DNA from: Apostichopus japonicus
Taxonomy: Eukaryota > Echinodermata > Holothuroidea > Aspidochirotida > Stichopodidae
Length of the DNA stretch: 64,000 bases
Assembly: GCF_037975245.1 (NCBI RefSeq)
Contig: NC_092561.1
Coordinates: 3,331,001-3,395,000, forward strand
Reading direction: 5' to 3'
Position 1 is the stretch's first letter; each line of letters begins with the position of its first letter. The translations under genes were made by a program, and so were the position numbers. The notes beneath the pieces are model-generated. The model ran no database searches. It saw nothing but the letters and a program-made list of their open reading frames with translations, and was not told the DNA's origin. Positions 48,122-61,205 of the stretch are shown in pieces.

Positions 48122-51100
48122 CTGGAAGAAATAGAAATATTTGTGATGTGTCTTATTTATTTGCATTTTCATAATAATTTAAACATGTGGTCTTACACGA
48201 TTGAAATAATGCATGGAAAAAGTTTACTTTCTGTGAAAAACTGTCTGGAGATTCCCTAAAACTTTTTCTTGCAAAGTTATGTTTTGAATTTTTTTAAATA
48301 TAAATATATAGTGTTCTCGCTTGATAATTTCCAAGTCTTTGTTTAAGGTTGATTGGTTAAGTCCAATACAACTGAATTCAAAGAGGAGGTGTAAACAATT
48401 TGAGAAATGTGGATCATTTTGAATTACCTAACTCTTCGACTTCTTTTGTAGTCTTCAATCGTTTATGTGTTGATAGGGATGCAACCATTTGTTCTTCTTC
48501 AACAAACCTTTTGGTAGGAGCTCGTACAATGTTCCAGTTCCTACAAAGAATGATACAAAGTTGTACACCACCGTTTGTAAGTAAGATACTCACCAGTTAC
48601 TAACATATTTTGGAACAGGCGACAGACTGATTTGCATTATCTTTAGATGAACATATGAATTACTGTGTAAACCATCTGCTTACAGTTCAAAATGCAGTGT
48701 GATGTCCAATAAATATAACACTACAATAATACAATGTTTATCAAAGTATTGGACACAAATAAAAACAAATATAGTTATCTTTCTCATAATGCATTAATTA
48801 TGATGATAAATACAACAATTATAATGGGAATATATGGTTAACAATGTACCAATAACCAGTTATCAGAACTTTCAAGGCCCAGGAAATAGCACAAATCAAT
48901 CCAATGTACACACACAAATTTACGATAGAAGTAATAATAGAAGTAAATTTTGACTTTATTCTTAAAATACCTGGTGCAGGCCAAATGTTGGGTGATTGTG
49001 CCATTAGCATGTCGTTTAACTTACAAAAGATGATTCTCACATTCAATTTTGCTTGCCCTCTTTTAATAGAAAAAAAAGTAGGATACAGAAAGGGGGAAAA
49101 AATCTAATATGCTCAATTTTAATGTGATGTAAATACTTACCCACTACTTTCTAATAAAATATCAAAATCCACTTCTTCGGCTAAAAATTGTTGACTATTT
49201 TCATCTGTATTACCAGACACCTGACTCCCTTCAGTCATATCCTCTGTAACTCCACTTAAAAGGTAACCTTCAAATGACAAGAAAAATACATAACAGTTTA
49301 ATAGCGTTCAAATTGTATCACATAGCGGCTGTATTTTTCAGTGTATGGATTGGATAATTAAGCATTAATACTCTTATGGTGATAAATGCAGTAACAACTA
49401 ATTCTAAATACCAACACAGTGCAGTCATGTGGATATTCGCAGCTTTTTTTAAAACTTAAAATCACCTAATTGGCTCCCTTTTACTTCAGAATTCAACGCC
49501 TTTGCTAGTTCTTCGTAGTAAAAACACCCTTCCAACGCAAGACGGAACGAATTGAATGCGGTCTCCTCTTTGGTTTCGAGAAATGAAATGAATAAACGAA
49601 CACGTTGCTTTCGTTTGGCAGTGGCTTTCAGTGCATCTACTTCAGTACTAGTTAAAGTACCATTGCTAGTGAGAATCTCCATGAGACTGTAGGGATCAAA
49701 ATCCTCTTCCATGAGTGTTTGTACTCTCATCAGAGCTCGTTTCCATTGATCTTTTATGGTGAAATCTGTGGAATATGGGTGTTAAGATAGAAAACAGAAG
49801 AAATTAGTGAAAATATTATTGTTATCAAGTTAGCTTCATCCGCTATGTTAGCGGAAACAATCGTGATTCACGAAATACAGATCGCTGTTGAACTACTTCT
49901 TCAGTTCTTCATGTTTTAAAGTAGTTTATTCCATTTTTATGTAACGGCTTGCGTTTTAGGCAAAATGAGCAGAAAAGCAAAGTGGAAGGTGAAGCAGACG
50001 TTGAATAATGGTATGTGTCAAATAATATCTTGTGATAAACTTCTTTGAACTATAACAGCTAAGAACTACTTCTGTCAGAGGCTATAATCGTCTTGATGGT
50101 CCTTCAGACAGAACATCGAAGACCTCCAAGATTCCTATATGACGCCATGTAGCAGCTTTCTTATACCATAGCAACGTTGTGTGATACAATAAACTCCTTA
50201 GCCATATTTAATGATGCCAGATTCATACTCACTGGGCTGTTTTAAGACATTGCTAGCATCCTTCACCTCTTTGGTGTCGTAAGACAGCTTTATTGACAAT
50301 TTTCCATCTTCGAGGATCGTTATTGTGTCTTTTTGTGTCCGCTCGTTATACATTGTCATGATTTTTTTCAAGAGTCTTCCACTGTGGATATCTGCGATCA
50401 GTTGATCCAGAGAATCTTTAGATGGTACTTTCAAACGAAATATAATACTGCCTTTTTCGCAATCCACAAAATGTACTTTAAATTCCCTTCGAAATTCGGT
50501 ATCCACTCGCTTTTTACTTGTTAAAAGGAACTTCTCAAATTCTGCGAAGGCGTCACTTGGTGCGTTTGACTTCATCGTCAATGTCACCTCTGTCACAGAA
50601 AAGAAAAACGTGAAATATGTTGATACCAATATTAACTTTATAGAGTAATGTTATCTAAAGAAAATAAAAACCACAGAAATAATAAATACACGTATTGTTA
50701 CAATTTATTCACTGGCTTGATAAAAAGTTTTCTTGTTAATCTTTCAAAGTTAATTTGCAATTGCAAGAAAAACGTTTATTCTCAACTGAAGCGATTTAAG
50801 CAAGACGTAGATTAGTATGGTGAAGGATATCTAGCAGCTTGTTCATTTTTCCAAATCTTGGACAATTCACTTTGATGGATTATCATTGTAATATGTTAAA
50901 CATTTACCTGGACAAAGTGACATATCATTGAAATCTTCAATGATGCTTTGCAGCCGTGTTAGCTGAGTAGATTTAACAGCATCCAGTAGGTGTAATGTAT
51001 CCCCACTTGTCCAAATCTTCTTACGTCGGCACACATGCATAAACTCCCGTTTAGGATAGATACTTTCTTGAATTCTTTCCAAAGATTTGTGATCCATATT

Positions 51101-54100
51101 GAAGTATTTACACAGTAGGTCAATATCTGAGACATCCATGGTTTCGATTAGTCTATCCATCATGTCCAAATAGTCGAATGTATGTTGTCTCGATTTCTCT
51201 TCGTTGGCTCCTGAAGTTTAATATACGAAAACATAGAAATTGTTTGGTAGAAATATTGCTATTTTAATTTGTAGAGCTCTCATTCTGAGATTAGTAAGCT
51301 GCACATGACTGTGCATATGTAGGGCTTTGTATCCAGGACCACTGGTTAAAGGAGTAACCCTAATTACCTATATCACAACTAATTGAGCATGATGCGGCTG
51401 TACGTGTCTTAGTTTCCGTCACGTAAAAATTGTTTATAAAAACGGATGTATATAATTTGCCACTGAAATTTTGGCCAATAAATATGGCAAAAGGGTTAGT
51501 ATAGTTTATCTGTTTACCCCAAGTTGTTAATTTAAAAATACTAACCATGTTGTAAGAGTTCTTTAAACTGATTCTCGTCGTATATAAGCTCAATGGATTT
51601 TCGTTCCTCTTGTAAAATGGCATTACCGCCCGTCTCGTCTTTAAAAACTGTCAATATTTCTTGCAGAAATCTTCCACTGTCAATATTTGTCTTGAGTTTA
51701 TCCAGCGATTCTGCTGTAGACACTTTGAATAGCAATTTCATACCCAACTCTTCCTCTTCTTCAAATTTCGAAACTCTTTTTTTCCCCAACATGAATTGTT
51801 TGAATTTGGTAAAGGTTGCGTGATACGGTTTCGTTAGAGTTATTTTCACTGTTACTTCTGTTAAAAGTAATACAATAAATCATAAAACCCAAATAATTAC
51901 ATTAAGATCGTTATTTTTGTGCTACCTGAAACTTGAATAATCAATAAACCAACAGATTTTAATACAATGGGATAGTAGGCTTATAGTACGGAGATATATT
52001 GAACAACATGGTAAAACGTAGCTTAAAGCCAGGGAGAAAACTTTTAACAAACACGCACTCTAACAACACCGTTACTTCACAGCTACTTGAATCCTTTTTG
52101 AACGTATGTGGTTATGATTATGTACTCGAACAAGTATCATCAAAGTGTATTTCGTTAATTGACACATTTATGACGATTTTAGTTTTTTTGCAATAGCTGT
52201 TCTTGGACGAAAGTCAGCATCATCATCAATTGAAGCAATGGATTATGTGGACGTCAGAGGTGTTAATTATTTCTTGATAATTGGTCGGAGTAGATAGTAC
52301 AAGAATATGCCAAACTGTCCATTGAAAGCCATGTGCATTTCATGCCACTAGTTGTCAAGAAGAATGTCGTCAATTCTAGTATACATGATTTGTCACTGCC
52401 AGAAACAAAAAGGAAACTTATGAAGCATTTACACTCACCTGGCCACCAACACCTATCATTGGTTTTTCCAGCTACGATGTTCTCCAGGTTTTTAAGTTGA
52501 TTAGACCTAACAGCCTCCACCAGTCTTGACGTGTCTTTGCTTGTCCAAATTTTATTTTGTCGACACACGTGTATGAACTTCCGTTTAGGATTGTTACTTC
52601 CACGAATTTTTGCCACAGAGTTGGAATCAAGTTTCAAGTAATCACACAATAGTTCAATGTCTGATATATTAATGGCCTGGATGAGCCTATCCATCATGTC
52701 AAGATAATCGAAAGTAGACTGCTCTTCATTGTAGCCTGAACATAAACGTACGATGGACGTAAATTTTATTTAAAAAATATTCAATAACGAAATTTCAAAC
52801 TAAATGATATAGTAAATCTCTGAAATACGGTTTATTCATGCAGTATTGCGTTAGTTGGTCCTGCCAAACAAGTAAGTATTTGTTTCGGAAATTTCTTTTA
52901 ACCTTTTAAGGATTTGTCTAAAATGTCTCTGGCTTAAAAGTACATTTACCAAGGTTTAAGTCAGCTTGATGAATTTGTTTCCGAAAGCCTTCAATATGTA
53001 AATAATGAATGGTTATGAGTGCAATAGTGCAAATATTTCATGAGTTGAAAGATGGAATGTTCCATTGACGAGGCGCAGCCGAGTTGAATGGAACAAATTA
53101 CATCTTTCAACAAATGAAATATTTGCACTATTGCACAAATGGAAATCATTCATTATTTGTTTTGTACAACATATTATATTAAGATGGGTAAAATGCATTC
53201 ATGCAACAGATTGTTTTGAACAGACAGGTTTCTCTGCTCCCTTACCATTGAAACAAGAGCCCAAGGGCACTGTGGTTCCTTGCGTAGGGGTATATGACAA
53301 TACACATAATATTATCAAGCAAGATTGGGCTCAAATAGTCCATGTAATTGTGTTCCTACATGTACACATAAAGTAACCAACTCTATAGCCATCACTTTTG
53401 TGATCACAAATTGTGATCGGATTTTTGATCAGAAGGCACTTTTGAGATCTGAATATGGCATCGAAAATATAAGAAATATAAGGTAACCTACAAGCGAGTA
53501 AACAGATTTGATAACATTGGTGACCTCAGATGACATGACTGTTAAGTTTGAAAATGTTCCACCACCCCATTCACAACTTGTCCCATAATATCAACCATGT
53601 GACACCTTGGCACTGGGAGTTATTGCACTAAATGTCTGAAGATTAACTTTGACCCTTTATAAGTTAACACACAAAGGTCACCTTGGGTCAACTTGTTGAC
53701 ACTTTTGATTGGTGAGACGTGAACATAGCATCAAACTATAAAAATTCAAACATTTTTTTCTTAAAACAGCATCAAAACTGTTCAAATCCCAAAACACGTA
53801 AAGGTCACCAGAGGTCAAATTGGGGTCAAGGGTCACCCAGATGCGGGTCGACAATTGGATAACAATGAAGCAACTCCCAACCCTAAAGGACATTTCGTTC
53901 TAAAGTTATCGCAAAAATACTAGTTTTTTATCATTAATTGACCTTGTTGACTTTCGATCGCATTACCGTTATGTTTGGAAACGATCCCTTACCCCATTCA
54001 CAACTACTCCTAAAATATCAACCATGTCGGACCCTGTCAATGGGAGTACTTGCTGTTTTTAATATCTTGGTTTTTGGCATCTAACTGACCTTTGGTGACC

Positions 54101-56870
54101 TTTGCGGACACCAAAAACAATAGGGATATTCCTTTTACTATGGGCTACCCACCCACCAAGTTTGATCACGACACATCATTTCCTTATTGAGATATCGTGT
54201 ACACGCACACGCACACACACGCCAAGTTGAACGCATAGGTTCCTTTCTTTGCAAAAAGCAAGGAACCAAAAAGTGCTACCAAAAATGTAAAACCTATAAT
54301 GGTTTTATTACATAGAGTTGTACCTACAATACACTGGTACGTATTTGTTTGGGAAATATTCTTTTAACCTTTTTAGGGTTTGTCTAAAACGCTTCTGGCT
54401 AAAAAGCACATTTACCTAGGTTTAAGCCAGCTTGATGAATTTGTTTCCTAAAGCCGTCAACAGCTACCAAACCTTCCCCGTGTCTAGACATCAATGGCAT
54501 TTAAAATACAGACATACCTGCTTCAAAACTGGCAAGACTTGAGCACGCTGATAATGACGATGTATCACCTGACAAGGGACAAAAAGACATTAGTTAAGCT
54601 CATTCAACATAACCCTTCTGCACCCTTTATCTCAGCAGACGCCCTTACAGCAAATAAAAACACCTTGCATTAAAGATGTGTTACAAATTAGTCTTACCTA
54701 CTGAAGTTGGCAGCTGTTTTCTGACATTTTCAAGCTTTGACTTGCTAAAGTCAAGTCGAATGGGTGGTGTGGATTTGGAACCGTTCATCGGCTTGTATAC
54801 CAGTTTCGCCACATTTGCTCCAAACACACCAGCTTCATTCTCTTCTAGTAACTTGTCAAGGGTTGGCTTGGATTTAATTCTTAGACAGAGGGACTTGGCT
54901 TCATCGCAAAGTTTCACGAAGTGTATATCATACTCCCCATGAAAGAAAACGTATAGATTGATACTTGTTTCCTTTGAAAATAGTGAACTCTCCCACAATG
55001 TGCCGCTCTCCAGCAACGAAACCGTTTTATGTGATCTTGAAGCTGGAAGCTTTACCAAGAAGTTACCTTGTAATTCTGGTGATTAAAATGAAAAAAAGAG
55101 TTTCGTGACTGATGTGAGTAAAGAATCGTTATTTGAAATTTCTATAGTTGAATGTAAGCTCAGCTGATTTTCTGTAAGAGCCCTGATTTAAATTTATACT
55201 ACCATGGAAACATTTACCACGCTATTAAAGGAGACACAAACCCAATCATGGTTGTTTAGCTTATGCGGCAAAAACCTTCCTACCTCAAACAGTTAGGAAA
55301 ATCTTGCTGCATTGGGAGATATCTTTGTTTACAAGTGCCGAGGAGATGTCACTTCTGCAAATCCCTGCGTTATAGTGACACCATGACTTTAATGTATTTT
55401 TGCTATTCTTGTTTTCATATTTGGAAGGTATAACGTTAACGTGCTGACAATAAAACAGAAAGGCACCAGACTAAACACTAGGCAAAATACCGGCGATATT
55501 TCCAAAATAGATTAACACGTTTCGTAGCTGGGATGAGTTTTTTAAACTAACTCTATCACATCATTGTTGAGTTTGTGTCTTCGAGGTAATATTAATCTTA
55601 TCAATTATTCGCCCCGTCTGATCAATAAACACTGTTGTCCTTTCTCTGGATTTTAATAACACATGCAGCATGGGTTAACTACGTTGATAACCAAGTGTTA
55701 CAAATTAAACTGGATTTGATAATGCAGTAGATTTATTTTACTGTTAAAAGGTTCATGTATATGAAAACAGTCGTATCAAGTAGTTGAAAACCACATATTT
55801 GAGATCAAGTTTAATTTGATACAAGGAATTAATTTTTAATTGAAGGTTATCATTGAATGGGAGTTTGAAAAGTATTTTGCAACAGTTGTAAGAAGATATT
55901 TTTTTATCATTGTATATGCCTTCCGGTTAACGAGAATATACCAAGGTCTAGGATATGTGTTACACAATTTAATATATGACACATCCCAAAATGTATGCTC
56001 TGGGGTTATTCCAGTTGTTTCAAAACGACCTTTTGTCTGGTGATAAGTCTTACCTGGAAAGGACAGTATCATGTCATGCATGGCGTTGACATCTTGGAGA
56101 TATTTTAAATTATATTCACTGCATGCCTCCTTTAACCGAATAATTGGTATTTTATGACACAAAAGGCATTTAACCAATGTTTTTCCAAGATCAGTGCTGT
56201 TGGTGTTTGGTACTTGAAAGTATTCAAGTATCTTCCTTGCGTCGGACTCTTGTATTGCTGTAGCAATATGTAGTAAGTGGGAGAGACAAAGAAACGATTC
56301 TTCTGAGACACTGTATAATTCTGCAAGATATGGGAATGAATAAAAGAGAATGTGTTCAATAAATACGTAGTTTATAGTAGTTGTTAAATTAGCAGACGCG
56401 TTTCGTAGTAGACATATAGCCAGTAGATAAGAATAATTATAACTGGTTCATTTGTTTTGACATACATTATGCTACTAAATATTGCTGGCATGAATTTACT
56501 TTTGATTAAAGATATCAGAACATGAATGTAACCTCGTATTTTCGAAGATATTACCTTGTATATCTTCAACTTCTTTGAGGATACGTTCCGTTTTCTTTTT
56601 CAGCTTTTCTCCAAGTGTTCTATGCCAGGCAGAGCTTTCCAGTACTTCAGCAAATCTCAAAAGCCACCTATCATCATTATGATTACATTGTAGAGTACAC
56701 CTAGTAGTCATTACTCTTTCTTTTCGAGACTTTCTTGCTCTTATCTGATTCTCGCCTTCTGTATCAACGATATTATTCTGAACCAGTAGATCTAACACAT
56801 GCATTGGCTCAAACTCTTCCAGTAGTTCTTCCATCATTCCGTCCAAAACTTCGGTTTGAAGGTACTCCAT
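43299..56870 (-). CDS. Gene B: duplicate of gene A, 12 coding exons (span)
   Basis: Exons read 56870-56555, 56320-56054, 55075-54698, 54568-54518, 52735-52439, 51857-51546, 51210-50908, 50589-50233, 49765-49466, 49267-49141, 48540-48428 and 48121-43299. The sum is 7644 nt, 2547 residues, no internal stop. All splice sites and phases match gene A; the only length change in the coding sequence is two codons lost in exon 6. The same CARD, DED and alpha/beta modules precede the VLIG body; the P-loop falls at 1572-1580. Introns differ more: a 1.3-kb insertion lies in intron 4, while a transposon-like insert in intron 6 of gene A is absent here. Both copies look functional. Role inferred as for gene A. 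Confidence 0.82.
48428..48540 (-). CDS. Gene B exon 11: phase-restoring linker
   Basis: 113 nt, phase 2 in and phase 1 out, conserved with gene A exon 11. Confidence 0.68.
49141..49267 (-). CDS. Gene B exon 10: acidic linker
   Basis: 127 nt, phase 1 in and phase 2 out, same splice sites as gene A exon 10. It is open, with several substitutions, as expected of a linker. Confidence 0.65.
49466..49765 (-). CDS. Gene B exon 9: second CARD
   Basis: 300 nt, phase 1-1. The CARD is almost unchanged from gene A (for example FDPFSLMEIL to FDPYSLMEIL). Confidence 0.8.
50233..50589 (-). CDS. Gene B exon 8: alpha/beta module 3
   Basis: 357 nt, phase 1-1, with the same internal donor CCCA|GTGAGT as gene A. 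The reading frame past the donor differs between the copies, which supports the splice point. Confidence 0.75.
50908..51210 (-). CDS. Gene B exon 7: DED domain
   Basis: 303 nt, phase 1-1. The DED core is conserved with gene A exon 7, with small changes such as CNYFNM to CKYFNM and LLEAVRST to LLDAVKST. Confidence 0.78.
51546..51857 (-). CDS. Gene B exon 6: alpha/beta module 2
   Basis: 312 nt, phase 1-1, two codons shorter than in gene A near the turn before EERKSIELIYDE. The DSGRFLQEIL helix is unchanged. Confidence 0.75.
52439..52735 (-). CDS. Gene B exon 5: DED domain
   Basis: 297 nt, phase 1-1, donor GTGAGT. The DED core is the same as gene A exon 5; the last helix diverges (ENIVAGKTNDRCWW in place of ENIISARHNDMSLW). 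Confidence 0.78.
53000..53157. mobile_element. Foldback (palindromic) element in gene B intron 4
   Basis: Two arms of about 70 bp (53000-53066 and 53087-53157) are inverted copies with few mismatches, around a 20-bp GC-rich loop containing GAGGCGCAGCCGAG. Absent from gene A. Confidence 0.75.
53263..54276. mobile_element. Same transposon-like family in gene B intron 4
   Basis: About 1.0 kb with inverted ends GGTTCCTTGC (53274) and GCAAGGAACC (54258). The right half is clearly homologous to 13020-13495. It is absent from gene A intron 4, so it is an independent insertion. Confidence 0.65.
54518..54568 (-). CDS. Gene B exon 4: linker micro-exon
   Basis: 51 nt with conserved acceptor and donor. 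The serine-rich linker is one of the shortest coding exons here, and its preservation in both copies argues it is used. Confidence 0.65.
54698..55075 (-). CDS. Gene B exon 3: alpha/beta module 1
   Basis: 378 nt, phase 1-1, same boundaries as gene A exon 3. Few amino-acid changes; the LDKLLEENEAGVFG helix is unchanged. Confidence 0.72.
56054..56320 (-). CDS. Gene B exon 2: DED-like domain
   Basis: 267 nt, phase 1-1, open throughout. It has more replacements than most exons relative to gene A, including ALVKFILCNK to TLVKCLLCHK and FKEACNEY to LKEACSEY. Confidence 0.72.
56555..56870 (-). CDS. Gene B exon 1: CARD-like domain
   Basis: Start ATG at 56870 just inside a 3' splice site (CAGTGCAG), as in gene A. 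The helix layout is that of a CARD; it differs from gene A by scattered substitutions (for example K to R in the basic RARKSRKERV helix). Donor GTAATA. Confidence 0.75.
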
Positions 56871-59800
56871 CCTCTGCACTGAAAGAATTCGAAAACAGCT
56901 GTCAACGATCTATTGATTATGAGTAATGACTGATTTTAGCCAGATTAAAATTTAAAAAGTGTATTATAAGTTCTAGCAGGAATCGAGGTCTGACGCTTTA
57001 ATATTAGCATCACTTGTGGAGAAATAGAGAGCGTGTTGAAGACAATCATTACAACATTCATCATGGGTATTATATCTCTATTTTAAGTTAGCAGAATAAC
57101 GTTGGTGGTTCCTTTATATGTAAATATTAATATCTGCTGTTGTTGGACACCTTTTATGACCCGGGCGACTAGCAGTACACTGTACTTGACCGTAAGTTAG
57201 TAATACTACTCGGTGAGCAACATATGTCAACGTCACAGCTTGTGATCTAAAGAAATAAGCTACCACAAAGATTCGTTTTCGTTTCCCCATAAACATGAAC
57301 TAATCAGGTTAAAATTAAACATAGTCTAGTATCAAAGCAAAAAGGAACAAACATCAGAATATTATTTTGCTTGTCATCAATCACAACCTGTCGAAAAGAA
57401 GCTTTATCTTAGTTTTGAATATTTCACATTTGTTTGGTGCTGTACCGCCACTACATTACAAATGAACAAGAGACGATGAAAGTGGGTTAAATACGATGAG
57501 TACAAACTTCAAGAGACAGTTTCAACTGTATGAACATGAGTAACTTTAACAACACATTTGTCGGAATTGTGGGCACTCATCCTACACACTGCCGTCCCTG
57601 TTTTCATCAAATTAACACATATGCTGTTAAAGTTTAGGCACATTCTAATATTTCAAGAAACAGGATTAGGAAAATGGTAAACGATACACTTCATCATTAA
57701 AAAGGGATACATTATGGAAAGAGACTGTTCTCCATTTGCAAAGGAAAACATAGGGGAAGGGGCGGGGGGGGGGGGGGCTGGGCATGTAGCGTTAAACAAT
57801 GTGATATGTAAAAAGTTAAACAGGAGGTGGAAGAATTGTTTTTAAATATGAAGGATACAAACTTCGAAAAGCAGTTTAAATAAAAATCATAAACACTTTT
57901 TATTTATGATGAGAGACATTCCTCCTTCATGTCTTGCACCATCCAACCCATCGACCTCCTTTGACCTCTCACCTTTTTATTTCATGGTATTGTACAACTG
58001 TCTAAACCGCTCCATTACCAAACATACAGTTAAGTATATAGTTGACATTTGACGTCAGTTATCATGGTTACCAAATATTTTTCACAGAAGCTGACATATC
58101 AATTACACATGTTAATCTTGCTATTTGCTTGTCGTTATAGCAACCGCATGCACATATTATGTGGTACACCCACATTTTTATAATACTGGACGTATCTAAC
58201 TAGCTAGACCTAGCTAGTCAATCTAATGTTTCTCTGTTCATAATTTTAGACTTTTGTTTAATTTGACTATTGACTTCAAATCTGTGAAATTTTAAATGTG
58301 CTGATAAAACCAATTATACTACTATATCTTGATTGAGACATACAATACTAGTACTGAATATGCTGGATAGTCAGACTGCGTACAGCCTAACGAGGCCTAT
58401 ACATTAAACTCATGTTCTGAACAATAACTTGATTGAATGATGATTGAATGATGAATTTGAGAAATAAGTTAATGATTATATCTATGTTACATATCCTAAT
58501 TGAGTAATATTGGGAATGAACGATGCATTCGAAAATATTGCGGAAAATCGTACTTTACTCTAGCTGTAAATGTCTTGTTATGGTATTTATGAGAAACCTA
58601 ACCAAAATATCACGGTATATATCAATGTACGTGCACAAAACATGATTGCGTGTGTCTCGAGTGGCATATATTCTATACATGAAAATTCAGCGTTCATGTT
58701 TTGTGTGGGAAATATTAGCTTCTAATATCCAAAACATTCCATGCACCCAAGCAGCCTCATCAACAAAAGTGCCTACGGATTCTCAACACTACTTGCTATT
58801 TTCTTATGGGTTCTTACAAATGTCTTGTCACTTCAATGATAATTAACAAGGAATGTGGTGGGAAGAAATTCACACACTTTTTGAAGTTGCCTGGAGAAAA
58901 TCAATTTCACAGCTTAAGCCATTTCCTTGTCTCGTCCTAAAACTAAAGACTAAAGAAGGCTTACTGTAGTAGCATTCATGACAATGTAACTAGATGCCAA
59001 GACTGCATATACAAGCACTAGACGATTGTCAACAGAATACTGTTATTAAAACTTAATTAAACAATATTCATTTACAACTATGATAAAATCAATCCAGTCG
59101 CGTACAGTATGTGTATATCCTACGCACGGTTGCACACTAATATATGCCTTATATTAAACTGCATTGCGTACAGAGTGAGTGCATGAGTTCTGTAGGTGTT
59201 CATGAAAAACTGAGGAACATTGCATTTGCCTCCCCTCAAAAGTCGTAGATTCTTAGACATGACATACTATAGGATCACGTAAATATATGTATGGAAGCTC
59301 AGGTTGAGGGACATGTCGATGGTTGTGATACTTACAATACAATGAATGAATCTCATAACACACTGTAAAAGACACATATTGATAGCGCCATATTGCAGTG
59401 TCTGTTTATTGTTAACTGCGTCATAACATTCGAACTTACCGTAGCCTTATTATTGCCTTCTCAATGAATTATTATTGATTTAATCTCCAGCGATATTCTG
59501 ATATGCGAAATATAACCACTTAATTCCCAGTAACATCTTGATCTGGTTACTAAATTACGAAAATGTAACGTCTACAAAATGGCGACAATGACAGTGACAT
59601 TACTCACTGCTGCGTTGAAGATCATGTGAGTCATAATCATCATGATATCAAATGGCCAAGAACGGAAACATTCCTACTTTGGAATGGTACGAGCTGAGAT
59701 TCAGTTAATGTTCCTCGTGAGATATGTTTTGTACCTGGTGTCCTATAGTTAATGCATGTCCAGAATAGCAAACGCTCTAATACAATGCTTAAGAGTTAAA

Positions 59801-60174
59801 ACTGACAGTAAGTTTACAAAATATTTAATGGGAACAATAATTTAGACCATTATATGCATGGGGTAAAATATTTCTTACAATCCTGTTATACTTCACTCAG
59901 ATATAATGCACAACATATTTTGGTGGGTTGAAGTTGACCTTTAGTATCATTACCGGGTTATCCAAACAACTTTACAGTGGTGGCAGGCAATTTATACTAA
60001 GACTGGGTATAAAGGGTGTCACCTTGACAGTAACATGACAAACTGTGTGAGTGAGGCAAATTCAGAGTGCATTACATCGAGACTGACAAGAGCCTCCGCG
60101 TTAACAGCTAACGCATTGCTTGCGGAAACGATTGAAAATACCATATATAACAGTGGGGGGGGGGGGGGGGGAAT

Positions 60175-61205
60175 CAGTGGCGGCGGAACCGGGGGATTGG
60201 GGGGGGGGGCTCAGCCCCCCAATGAAAAAGGTGATGGGGCAAATGCATGATAAGCCCCCCCCCCCAATATTTACCAAGGCTCCGAAACGTGCATCTGCCC
60301 ATTTTTCAAAGCATATACTTGTCGATCTGTCCGATGCACACGTATACTATATATATATATATAGGTGTAATAATTTTAGTAAATGCTGGGGGGGACACTC
60401 GGCCCGTCCCCTGGCTATAGACCACATTTTCACCCCAACCGCGTCTTCAAGTGGTGGGGTGGGAGTGGTGGGGAGGAGGGCGAACATGGGGGGGGGGGTA
60501 GGTGCGGAGCATTGCAGCCAGAGCATTTAAACGATATGATAATTGATTGTCTGTATCATGCCTCATCGAATATTAGTGTTTTAAATAAGAGTGTAATAAG
60601 CTAAACGCTACACTCATCAAAATTTGTGTTTACACTACGAGTACACGCAAGGCGTGGAACATGGCTCTATGTTTAAACGCAATCAATAAACGAACAAAAA
60701 CACAATATTAGCATTTCACCTGTACCGTATAGGGTACATGCATTCGTGACAGTACTTGGTTCATAGAAATTTGTTGGCAACTGCACATTTTTTTGGAATT
60801 ACCCATTTGTTGACATCAAGAAATGCTTTCTGTTTTTTCTTATGACATTTATTGAATTATTGCATTTAATTGCAAGTAGTAATTTACTACACTCAAAAAC
60901 GTCTTTGCGAGTACACTACGAGTAATAGCTACTCTCTTAAAACACCATCGAATATACAAATTACAATGTTTTTACAGATTTTTACGTGCAATCTGAGAAA
61001 TTGCAGGTTTGAGACCCATATTTTAGGGCTAGGTATTCGCAGCATAAAACACTCGGGAAGTGCCGTTTCCGGCCATCTGGGGGTTTGAAAACCCCAAAAA
61101 TGTTCCCGTACGCTCCGCGCCGACCTATGGTGGCGCTCCGCTTAGATAGTCTCCACACATTAGCCCCCCAAATAATTTTCCCGTTCCGCCGCGCCTCGGG
61201 GAATC
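60175..61205. mobile_element. Insertion in duplicate B, hAT-like ends
   Basis: About 1.03 kb missing from the matching place in copy A (21240). The left end reads CAGTGGCGGCGGAACC, typical of hAT-type inverted ends; the right end contains the inverted GTTCCGCCGCG. GGGGAATCA occurs on both sides (60168 and 61198) and could be a target-site duplication, though the poly-G context makes it uncertain. No transposase frame is visible. Confidence 0.55.

Noticed and set aside
53065-53376. 103-codon plus frame and its minus partner
   Set aside because: Created by the two arms of the foldback element, hence the mirrored protein pieces.
60035-60604. Glycine-rich open frames
   Set aside because: They arise from translating poly-G tracts and the GC-rich insertion; not protein-like.
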